A stretch of DNA of 17,520 nucleotides from an uncultured Haemophilus sp. (GTDB lineage Bacteria > Pseudomonadota > Gammaproteobacteria > Enterobacterales > Pasteurellaceae), in contig NZ_CAJLNI010000028.1 in the NCBI RefSeq assembly GCF_905207935.1, positions 1 to 17,520 of the forward strand, read 5' to 3'. Positions 7,275 to 13,384 of the stretch are shown piece by piece (position 1 is the stretch's first letter; each line of letters begins with the position of its first letter). The position numbers were made by a program, and so were the translations under genes. Under the pieces are notes generated by a model. That model was not told the DNA's origin and searched no databases. It saw only the letters and a list, made by a program, of their open reading frames with translations.

Positions 7275-7856
7275 TTAATTCAAATATTTAAATACTTTGA
7301 CAACTTTTTGAACACCAGTAACTTTACTTGCAATTTCTGCAGCTGAGTCACCTTGTGATTGTGTGACGTTTCCGAGTAAGAATACTTCACCGTTTTCGGT
7401 GATCACTTTCACATCTGTTGCTTTTACATTATCGCCTACGAAAAGTTTAGATTTAATTTGCGTCGTAATCCAACTGTCTTTTGTAATTTGTCCAAAAGTA
7501 ATTTTTGGTCCAACACGTAATTCATTGTATACGTCGTTTACACCTTCTACACCTTTTGCAAGACTGGTAGCTGTTTCTTTTACACTTCCATTAGGAACTT
7601 GGCCAATTAACAATACGCGACCACTGTAAGAAACAGCATTAACACGACCTTCTGATTTAATTTGCGCATCTTTATCTAATGCGTGCCCAACTTTTAATTC
7701 TAGGGTTTCATCATCTATCTGAGTACCCATTGTTCGAGGATCTGTCGCGACTTTTGCGCCCGCAGCAGTACCACCAACAACTGCAGCAGCACAGCCTTGT
7801 AATATAATTGATGTGCCAAGTATGAAGGCTAATTTTTTAAATTGGGTTAGTTTCAT
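7275..7856 (-). CDS. dolP: Outer-membrane lipoprotein with two BON domains (DolP/YraP)
   Basis: The 193-residue lipoprotein has signal sequence MKLTQFKKLAFILGT and lipobox LQGC, with lipidated C22. Two BON domains follow, about 46-115 (DDETLELKVGHAL...) and 124-191 (DSWITTQIKSKL...). The E. coli homologue DolP sits at the inner face of the outer membrane, supports outer membrane integrity and binds anionic phospholipid at division sites. The order lpoA-yraN-diaA-dolP is the same as in E. coli, which supports orthology. The frame is open to 7895, but I start at ATG 7854-7856 because AAGGAG lies 9 bases upstream and the signal peptide begins there. A promoter overlaps the diaA stop, so it can also be expressed on its own. 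Confidence 0.93.
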   Translation of the reverse strand: MKLTQFKKLAFILGTSIILQGCAAAVVGGTAAGAKVATDPRTMGTQIDDETLELKVGHALDKDAQIKSEGRVNAVSYSGRVLLIGQVPNGSVKETATSLAKGVEGVNDVYNELRVGPKITFGQITKDSWITTQIKSKLFVGDNVKATDVKVITENGEVFLLGNVTQSQGDSAAEIASKVTGVQKVVKVFKYLN

Positions 7857-7921
7857 ATTAATAATCTCCTTATTTATTAAAATGAGTTGAGTCAACTAAT
7901 TTGTCAATTAGTCTAAGAGAC

Positions 7922-7955
7922 ACTCTAGTTAGAAAATCTTTTAATGTCAAGCTCT
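7922..7955 (-). promoter_or_regulatory. Promoter of dolP inside the diaA end: sigma70 plus possible sigmaE
   Basis: On the minus strand, TTGACA (complement of 7945-7950), 17 bases, TAGAGT (complement of 7922-7927) forms a good sigma70 promoter across the diaA stop codon. Overlapping it, AGAGCTT (complement of 7949-7955), 15 bases, TCTAA (complement of 7929-7933) resembles the sigmaE signature GGAACTT/TCTAA, with 5 of 7 matches in the -35. E. coli yraP/dolP is a known sigmaE target. The sigmaE reading is tentative. Confidence 0.55.
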
Positions 7956-8531
7956 TGGGAAAAGTGTGCTATCAACAAGCTCACAAAGTGCATTAATCAC
8001 AAATAAATGATTTTCTAAAATACGTGTTTCTTTAGTGGCAGGAATGGAGATTTCTAAATCTGTTTCAGCCAATACACCTTGAATAGCATCGTTATTTGAA
8101 CCCGTTAAAGCAATCACTTGAATTTCTTTATTGACTGCATTAGAAATCGTATTTAGCACGGCTTTTTCTGTTCCTAAAGGGGCAAAAGCGATCAATAAGT
8201 CACCGGGCTTCGCGATAGCGTTGAATTGATGTTGATAAAGCTGCTCGATAGGTTGATCAAAAACCAGTGAAGAACCGACCGCACTTTCAAGGCTAAGGTG
8301 TACGGATGGTAGGCTAGGACGCTCAAAATCGTAACGATTAAGCAAATTTGACACTAAGAATTGCGCATTCGCGTAAGAGCGAGCGACGCCACAGGCAATC
8401 ACTTTATGACCACTTAACAAACATTGCATGACCATTTGTGTGGCAGTAGCAATATTTTCTGATAGTAGGCTAGAAGCAGAAATTTGAATCTGAATACTTT
8501 CGCTATAAATATCTTTGACTTTTTGTAACAT
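7947..8531 (-). CDS. diaA: SIS-domain DnaA-associating protein DiaA
   Basis: This 194-residue cytoplasmic protein has one SIS (sugar isomerase) fold, about 25-190. In E. coli DiaA is a tetramer that binds DnaA and promotes its assembly at oriC, tuning replication initiation. Similarity to E. coli is clearest at NRYDFERPSLP (65-75). Where E. coli has the SIS loop CGNGTSAANAQ, this protein has CGVARSYANAQ (47-57), and the second loop reads APLGTEK (117-123) in place of the usual Ser/Thr-rich loop, so sugar phosphate binding is doubtful. It is often misannotated as phosphoheptose isomerase GmhA. The start is 12 bases after the yraN stop, without a clear ribosome site, suggesting translational coupling. 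An internal uptake signal at 8278-8286 encodes Ser-Ala-Val. Confidence 0.9.
   Translation of the reverse strand: MLQKVKDIYSESIQIQISASSLLSENIATATQMVMQCLLSGHKVIACGVARSYANAQFLVSNLLNRYDFERPSLPSVHLSLESAVGSSLVFDQPIEQLYQHQFNAIAKPGDLLIAFAPLGTEKAVLNTISNAVNKEIQVIALTGSNNDAIQGVLAETDLEISIPATKETRILENHLFVINALCELVDSTLFPRA
8278..8286 (-). repeat. DNA uptake signal sequence inside diaA
   Basis: A perfect ACCGCACTT (AAGTGCGGT on the minus strand). In the diaA frame it reads Ser-Ala-Val (residues 83-85). Confidence 0.85.
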
Positions 8532-8543
8532 AATTAGAAACGA

Positions 8544-8903
8544 TTAATCGAGGAAATTAGGAAACCATTGAATATCGCTGGTCGTTTTACCAAAGGCTAT
8601 AAGATCAAAACGGCAATCCGCATCTTCAAGACTTAGATTACGTTTAGCAAGCCATAAATTTGCGGCATTCAGCCATTTTTGTTGCTTTTGCCAATCTACA
8701 CTTTCAACGGCGGATCCAAATGCTGAGTTGGATCGTTGACGTACTTCAACAAAAACGATCGTTTGACCATCTTGCATAATAAGATCCAATTCACCGCATT
8801 TGAAATATTGATTCGCCGCGATGAATTTGAGGCCTTTGGCTTCTAAGAAAAGGCGGGCTTGATGTTCAAAGCCCGCCCCTTGTTGACGTTTTAATGAAAA
8901 CAT
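8544..8903 (-). CDS. yraN: UPF0102 family protein YraN (nuclease-like fold)
   Basis: The 119-residue protein has the full UPF0102 layout: an N-terminal helix GAGFEHQARLFLEAKG (9-24), then GELDLI (37-42) and FVEVRQR (51-57). The acidic/Gln-Glu pattern E38...D40...E53-V-R matches the restriction-endonuclease-like core of this family. Its biochemical role is not established; a DNA-processing or Holliday-junction-type activity has been suggested from the fold. It lies 3 bases after the lpoA stop and 12 before diaA, so it is cotranscribed in the lpoA-yraN-diaA-dolP operon. Length is normal, and the ATG start (8901-8903) aligns with relatives. Confidence 0.93.
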   Translation of the reverse strand: MFSLKRQQGAGFEHQARLFLEAKGLKFIAANQYFKCGELDLIMQDGQTIVFVEVRQRSNSAFGSAVESVDWQKQQKWLNAANLWLAKRNLSLEDADCRFDLIAFGKTTSDIQWFPNFLD

Positions 8904-8906
8904 GGA

Positions 8907-10628
8907 TTAGTTTGCAACCGGCACCACGTTACTATCTTGTACTTGGTACCAAGTCATATCACGATCCACATTACAGTTTGGACCTGCGCTAAGCTGACCG
9001 GTTAAACCGCTTAGTGTGTAGCCTGGGACTTGACGTAATTCATTAAAGTGGTTGATGAGCAACCAAGCATCAGCACCCATTGCATATAAACGCATTAATT
9101 GGAATTCGCCACCAGTTGAACTTGCCACTTTTTGATATTGTGAAGAATCCGTTTCTTTAAAGAATGGAATATCACTAAATTGAACGCCATTCATTTTTGC
9201 ATAGTATTCCGCAGTATTGCTTGCCGCATTTGAACGAGAACTTGCATAAATGCGAACATTCGGATTGCTGGTATCTAAGTAACCTTTAATTTCCGCTAAT
9301 TCATCTGGCGATGACACAACATAAAGTCCAGCAGTATCTTGTGGAGCACCTTGGAAGAAGTAGGTAATATCAGCGGGTAAGTTATAGTAGCGAATATTCG
9401 CATCTGTACCCGCTAAGCGTTGCCAACGTACGTTGAACGCATTACCCACACGTTGCCCTAAATCATTTTGTGGCATGGCAACGATTGGGTTACGAATACC
9501 ATCTTTCCACATTTTGTTTGCTGCAGATTCCGCTTCATCTTCTGGTGATAAACCGTAATAGCACACTTGGTTAATCGCTCGTGCATTTGGTGTTGCATTT
9601 AAAGCTAACACGTCCATACCTTGTACTTCAGCAGGGTTTGAAATAATGGCATCTACGTTTTGTTTGAGCAATGGTCCTACTAATGCTTTAATACCAGAAG
9701 CTTTTGCCTGTGCAATAATCTCGTTAATTGGAGTCGTAGAGGAGTCAAATACTTGTACTGGAATAGTTGAATCGCCTTTTGCTTCATTAAAACCCGATTG
9801 AATGGTTGAGCCTAAAATTTGGCCATCGCCGCTTAAAGGTAAGACTAAACCAATTTGAGCTAAATTCGTTTGTTGGAAATTCAACAAGCTTTCTAGCTCT
9901 TTAGGGAAAAAGGTTGCCGCAACGTGGTTTGGATAAGCTGATTTCCAACTTTGTAACGCCTGGCTTAATTGTACCGGCTGACGGATGTTGTCGTTATAAG
10001 CTTTAATCAAGGTGAGCCAACCGCCTAATGCCACGCTACCTTCATCTGAGGCATTATTGATGACAGCGGTATTCGCAGAACGGAGTAACGACCAAGTTTT
10101 ATCAACATTATCTTTACGACGTTGCATGTCTGTTAAATTTTCATCCATTTTGATGCGTGCTTTCACCGCTTCAATCACGTCTTTACGATTTTCTGCTGTT
10201 TGAGCAAAAGTTTCGTAATAACGAGATTTTTGTGATGGACTTAATTTCGTGAGATCAAGCGCACGTAATTTATTTTCAGCCATCTCATTAGCGCCTTTCG
10301 CTGCAGCGATACGTGCTTCGACTAAAGTACGGTCTAATTGTTGCGCTTCGTTTAAGTCAACTAATTCAGTTAATAGCTCTTCGGCTTGTGGCACTTTATT
10401 TTCAGTAATTAATACACGTGCGGCTAAGAGTTTGTAAGTTTGTTGATCTTCTTTATCTTGTGCTTGTCCTAATTTGTTCATATAAAATTCAGAACTTGCA
10501 TTGGCATCACGTTGTAATGTTTGGGTAAAGCTGCTACCAAATAAGTTAGAACAACCTGCTAACGCAACAGACAATAAAATCGGCATTAAACGTTTTTTAA
10601 AACGACCGCCTTGTAATAGAATAGACAT
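8907..10628 (-). CDS. lpoA: Outer-membrane lipoprotein LpoA, activator of penicillin-binding protein 1A
   Basis: The 573-residue lipoprotein reaches from the outer membrane through the periplasm to stimulate peptidoglycan synthesis by PBP1A. Signal peptide residues 1-25 end in lipobox LAGC with C26. An N-terminal helical, TPR-like region (about 30-250) is followed by a C-terminal domain with a periplasmic-binding-protein fold (about 257-573: IGLVLPLSGDGQILGSTIQS... GIKALVGPLL... DVLALNATPNA). LpoA is reported to be essential in H. influenzae, unlike in E. coli. Length matches the Haemophilus protein (about 575); it is shorter than E. coli LpoA because E. coli has long insertions. The start has GGAG 6 bases upstream. 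It heads the operon and is divergent from rsmI. Confidence 0.95.
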   Translation of the reverse strand: MSILLQGGRFKKRLMPILLSVALAGCSNLFGSSFTQTLQRDANASSEFYMNKLGQAQDKEDQQTYKLLAARVLITENKVPQAEELLTELVDLNEAQQLDRTLVEARIAAAKGANEMAENKLRALDLTKLSPSQKSRYYETFAQTAENRKDVIEAVKARIKMDENLTDMQRRKDNVDKTWSLLRSANTAVINNASDEGSVALGGWLTLIKAYNDNIRQPVQLSQALQSWKSAYPNHVAATFFPKELESLLNFQQTNLAQIGLVLPLSGDGQILGSTIQSGFNEAKGDSTIPVQVFDSSTTPINEIIAQAKASGIKALVGPLLKQNVDAIISNPAEVQGMDVLALNATPNARAINQVCYYGLSPEDEAESAANKMWKDGIRNPIVAMPQNDLGQRVGNAFNVRWQRLAGTDANIRYYNLPADITYFFQGAPQDTAGLYVVSSPDELAEIKGYLDTSNPNVRIYASSRSNAASNTAEYYAKMNGVQFSDIPFFKETDSSQYQKVASSTGGEFQLMRLYAMGADAWLLINHFNELRQVPGYTLSGLTGQLSAGPNCNVDRDMTWYQVQDSNVVPVAN

Positions 10629-10662
10629 ATTCGCTCCATAATGAATAAATCAATAATGGTCG

Positions 10663-10691
10663 ATCTTACTTATCTCACAATGTAAAAGCAA
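10663..10691 (-). promoter_or_regulatory. Sigma70 promoter of the lpoA operon
   Basis: On the minus strand, TTGCTT (complement of 10686-10691), 17 bases, then TAAGAT (complement of 10663-10668). It lies in the 69-bp divergent gap between lpoA and rsmI. The rsmI promoter must overlap this region, but I could not place it with confidence. Confidence 0.5.
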
Positions 10692-10697
10692 ACAAAA

Positions 10698-11546
10698 ATG
10701 AATGATTTAACCGGAATTTTATATATTGTCGCCACGCCAATCGGGAATTTACAAGATATTACACAACGTGCTTTAGAGACCTTTTCACAAGTGGATTTAA
10801 TTGCTGCGGAAGATACGCGCCACAGTGGTTTATTGCTCAGTCATTATGGTATCAAAAAGCCTTTTTTCGCCTTGCATGATCACAATGAACAAGAAAAAGC
10901 CCATGTATTGGTAGAAAAGTTAAAACAAGGTACCAATATCGCATTAATTTCCGATGCAGGGACACCTTTAATTAGCGATCCAGGTTTTCATTTAGTGCGT
11001 CAATGTCGTGAAGCTGGCATTAAAGTGGTGCCGTTACCCGGCGCTTGTGCAGCGATTACTGCATTATGTGCGTCGGGCATTGCGTCAGACCGTTTTTGCT
11101 TTGAAGGTTTTTTACCTGCGAAAACCAAGGCACGTAAAGATAAGTTAGAAAACGTCGCAGAAGAAGACCGCACTTTAATCTTCTATGAATCAACTCACCG
11201 CATTTTAGATACCCTTGCCGATATGCAAGATGTATTAGGTGGCGAACGCTATGTTGTACTTGCACGTGAAATTACGAAAACGTGGGAAACCATTGCAGGG
11301 GATAAATTAAGTGATCTTCGTCAATGGTTAAGTGAAGATCCGAATCGCACAAAAGGTGAAATGGTGTTAATTGTGGAAGGCAAACCCAAATCGGAAGATA
11401 CCGAAGAATTTTCACCACAAGCAATTAAAGCACTCACTTTGATTGCCAAAGAACTCCCTTTAAAAAAGGCTGCGGCGATTGTGGCAGAACTTTATGGTTA
11501 TAAGAAAAATGCCTTATACCAATTTGGATTGGATAATTTAGATTAG
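10698..11546 (+). CDS. rsmI: 16S rRNA 2'-O-ribose C1402 methyltransferase RsmI
   Basis: The 282-residue SAM-dependent enzyme methylates the 2'-O of C1402 in the decoding centre of 16S rRNA; RsmH methylates N4 of the same base. The tetrapyrrole-methylase-like fold is shown by YIVATPIGNLQDI (9-21), AAEDTRHSG (36-44), SDAGTPLISDPG (85-96) and PLPGACAAITAL. The C-terminal KKAAAIVAELYGYKKNALY matches E. coli RsmI (286 aa) closely. The start at ATG 10698 has only weak purine-rich sequence (AAAAGC/ACAAAA) upstream and no strong Shine-Dalgarno site, but aligns with the family start. It is divergent from lpoA, as in E. coli. An uptake signal lies in the gene at 11167-11175. Confidence 0.96.
   Translation: MNDLTGILYIVATPIGNLQDITQRALETFSQVDLIAAEDTRHSGLLLSHYGIKKPFFALHDHNEQEKAHVLVEKLKQGTNIALISDAGTPLISDPGFHLVRQCREAGIKVVPLPGACAAITALCASGIASDRFCFEGFLPAKTKARKDKLENVAEEDRTLIFYESTHRILDTLADMQDVLGGERYVVLAREITKTWETIAGDKLSDLRQWLSEDPNRTKGEMVLIVEGKPKSEDTEEFSPQAIKALTLIAKELPLKKAAAIVAELYGYKKNALYQFGLDNLD
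11167..11175 (-). repeat. DNA uptake signal sequence inside rsmI
   Basis: A perfect ACCGCACTT (AAGTGCGGT on the minus strand). In the rsmI frame it falls in the codons for Asp-Arg-Thr-Leu. Confidence 0.85.
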
Positions 11547-11560
11547 TCAAAAAACTATTT

Positions 11561-11600
11561 CCCTCTTTAGTAAAGAGGGGCTAGGGGAGATTTGGCAGAA
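11561..11600. repeat. Palindromic intergenic repeat-like element
   Basis: CCCTCTTT (11561-11568) pairs with AAAGAGGG (11572-11579) around AGT, and is followed by GCTAGGGGAGATTT. There is no T-run, so it is not a normal terminator. The sequence has the look of small dispersed palindromic repeats seen between genes in Haemophilus and related genomes; only one copy is in this window, so that is recall and inference. Confidence 0.4.
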
Positions 11601-11627
11601 TTAATTTTTATAAATTTCGGAGAACAA

Positions 11628-13076
11628 ATGTTAAAACAGGTTTCAGATACCTTACTTGCACCAAGCAATTTATCGCATCAATCATTGCTTAATATTTTTG
11701 ATGTGATGTCACATCGTCATATTGATTATGCAGATCTTTATTTTCAATTAAGCCAAGATGAAAGCTGGGTATTAGAAGATAGTATTATTAAAGAAGGTGG
11801 CTTTCATATTGATCGCGGTGTTGGTGTACGCGCTGTTTCTGGAGAGAAAACAGGCTTTGCGTATTCCGATCAAATTAACTTAGCGTCATTACAACAATGT
11901 GCTGAAGCTGTAAAAGGTATTGCACAAATTAAAGAAGGCAATTTAATCTCGCCTCAAGCATTTAATGCGGTGAATACGGTTCAGCGTTATGCAGCGATTA
12001 ATCCGTTAGAAAGTTTAAGCAAAGAGAAAAAGATCGAATTATTACACCTTGTGGATCGAACCGCACGAGCTGAAGATCCTCGTGTTACTCATGTCTCTGC
12101 AGCATTAAGTTCGATTTATGAAGAAGTGTTAGTGGTTGCAACAGATGGCACGCTTGCTGCAGATATTCGCCCGCTTGTGCGTTTATCCATTTCGGTTCTC
12201 GTGGAAGAAGATGGTAAACGTGAGCGGGGTAGTTGTGGTTCAGGTGGGCGTTTTGGCTTAGATTGGTTCTTTGAAGTAGTTAATGGGGATGTTCGTGCCG
12301 TTAATTTTGCAAAAGAAGCCGTTCGTCAAGCCCTTGTGAATCTAAGTGCGGTCGCTGCACCAGCAGGATTAATGCCTGTAGTATTAGGGGCAGGCTGGCC
12401 TGGCGTATTGCTTCATGAAGCGGTGGGACACGGTTTAGAAGGGGATTTCAACCGCAAAGAAAGTTCCTTATTTACGGGAAAAATTGGTGAGTTGGTGACG
12501 TCGCCATTATGTACGATTGTGGATGACGGTACATTACAAAACCGCCGTGGTTCTTTAACCATTGATGATGAAGGTGTGCCAAGTCAATGTAACGTTTTAA
12601 TCAAAGATGGGATTTTGCAAGGCTACATGCAAGATAGACTCAACGCACGATTAATGGGCGTTAAACCAACAGGGAATGGTCGTCGTGAATCTTATGCGCA
12701 TTTGCCAATGCCGCGAATGACGAATACTTATATGTTGGCCGGTCAAAGCAAATTTGACGATTTAATCGCTTCTGTGGATCGCGGTATTTATGCACCGCAC
12801 TTCGGTGGTGGGCAAGTGGATATCACCTCAGGTAAATTTGTGTTCTCAACTTCTGAAGCTTATCTCATTGAAAAAGGCAAAATCACGAAACCGGTTAAAG
12901 GTGCAACGTTAATTGGCAGCGGTATCGATGTGATGCAAAAAGTCTCTATGGTCGCAGATAAAACAGACTTAGATCTTGGTATTGGTGTATGCGGCAAAGA
13001 TGGCCAAAGCGTGCCAGTCGGCGTTGGTCAGCCAGCTTTGAAAATCGATGAAATCACCGTTGGTGGAACCAATTAA
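11628..13076 (+). CDS. tldD: Metalloprotease TldD
   Basis: The 482-residue cytoplasmic subunit forms the TldD/TldE(PmbA) heterodimeric zinc protease. In E. coli this degrades unfolded peptides, matures microcin B17 and processes CcdA. The zinc-binding helix HEAVGHGLEGD has H263, E264 and H268, and the third ligand region is GVCGKDGQ near the C-terminus. Identity to E. coli TldD (481 aa) is high throughout, for example ESWVLEDSIIKEGG and MLPVVLGAGWPGVLL-like segments. The frame is open from TTG 11592, but I start at ATG 11628 because CGGAG precedes it and the alignment begins there. The partner gene tldE/pmbA is not in the window. A terminator follows at 13083. Confidence 0.97.
   Translation: MLKQVSDTLLAPSNLSHQSLLNIFDVMSHRHIDYADLYFQLSQDESWVLEDSIIKEGGFHIDRGVGVRAVSGEKTGFAYSDQINLASLQQCAEAVKGIAQIKEGNLISPQAFNAVNTVQRYAAINPLESLSKEKKIELLHLVDRTARAEDPRVTHVSAALSSIYEEVLVVATDGTLAADIRPLVRLSISVLVEEDGKRERGSCGSGGRFGLDWFFEVVNGDVRAVNFAKEAVRQALVNLSAVAAPAGLMPVVLGAGWPGVLLHEAVGHGLEGDFNRKESSLFTGKIGELVTSPLCTIVDDGTLQNRRGSLTIDDEGVPSQCNVLIKDGILQGYMQDRLNARLMGVKPTGNGRRESYAHLPMPRMTNTYMLAGQSKFDDLIASVDRGIYAPHFGGGQVDITSGKFVFSTSEAYLIEKGKITKPVKGATLIGSGIDVMQKVSMVADKTDLDLGIGVCGKDGQSVPVGVGQPALKIDEITVGGTN
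12344..12352 (+). repeat. DNA uptake signal sequence inside tldD
   Basis: A perfect AAGTGCGGT, read in frame as (L)-Ser-Ala-Val at the conserved NLSAVAAP segment. Confidence 0.85.
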
Positions 13077-13082
13077 ACATAC

Positions 13083-13109
13083 AGCCCGATAATCATATCG
13101 GGCTTTTTA
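13083..13109 (+). terminator. Rho-independent terminator of tldD
   Basis: AGCCCGAT (13083-13090) pairs perfectly with ATCGGGCT (13097-13104), with a 6-nt loop, and is followed by TTTTAT. It starts 6 bases after the tldD stop. Confidence 0.88.
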
Positions 13110-13123
13110 TTTCCTTCGTATAT

Positions 13124-13132
13124 AAGTGCGGT
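13124..13132 (+). repeat. Solitary intergenic DNA uptake signal sequence
   Basis: A perfect AAGTGCGGT with no inverted partner nearby, so it serves uptake only and not termination. Confidence 0.85.
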
Positions 13133-13227
13133 CCGTTTTTCATCTATTTTTGATTAGTCAGTTTCTAATGAATAATCATTGCGTTAGGCTAAAAGTTAAA
13201 CACCCTACGCGTTTATCTCGATTCTTT

Positions 13228-13243
13228 TATGATCCCTATCACA
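13228..13243. promoter_or_regulatory. CRP-like binding site upstream of pntAB
   Basis: TATGA, six bases, TCACA: one mismatch from the CRP core TGTGA-N6-TCACA. Its centre lies about 71.5 bp before the start site predicted from the extended -10 at 13292-13300, a standard class I activator position. Confidence 0.55.
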
Positions 13244-13291
13244 ATATCTTGTAAAACCAGTTAAAAAAATTCCCCAAATAACCGTAATAAG

Positions 13292-13300
13292 TGATACATT
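13292..13300 (+). promoter_or_regulatory. Extended -10 promoter of pntAB
   Basis: TG (13292-13293), one base, TACATT (13295-13300). No good -35 hexamer is present, consistent with an activator-dependent promoter. The predicted start is near 13307. Confidence 0.45.
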
Positions 13301-13384
13301 TATCGTCGCATGACTTTTTGTCATTTAAGAGACAGGGACAGGCGTGAGTTTGTCTGAAATTTCATCAACCAGAGGGAAACATTT

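Larger units (their letters stand above)
13077..13384 (+). other. Intergenic region and leader before pntA
   Basis: This 308-bp gap holds the tldD terminator (13083-13109), a lone uptake signal (13124-13132), a CRP-like site (13228-13243), an extended -10 element (13292-13300) and the pntA leader. The leader contains a small inverted repeat, ATGAC (13310-13314) with GTCAT (13320-13324), and a possible 15-codon GTG-initiated frame (13344-13391) that would overlap the pntA start. I see nothing specific in 13133-13227. Confidence 0.6.

Noticed and set aside
7857..7895. Upstream ATG for dolP
   Set aside because: It would place 13 residues before a normal signal peptide and has no ribosome site; AAGGAG fits the ATG at 7856.
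11592..11627. TTG start for tldD, 12 codons upstream
   Set aside because: ATG 11628 has a good ribosome site (CGGAG) and agrees with the E. coli start; the TTG lies in the palindromic repeat tail.
13310..13384. Riboswitch in the pntA leader
   Set aside because: Only a 5-bp inverted repeat and a weak AGACA/TGTCT pairing are visible; no known riboswitch core could be recognised.
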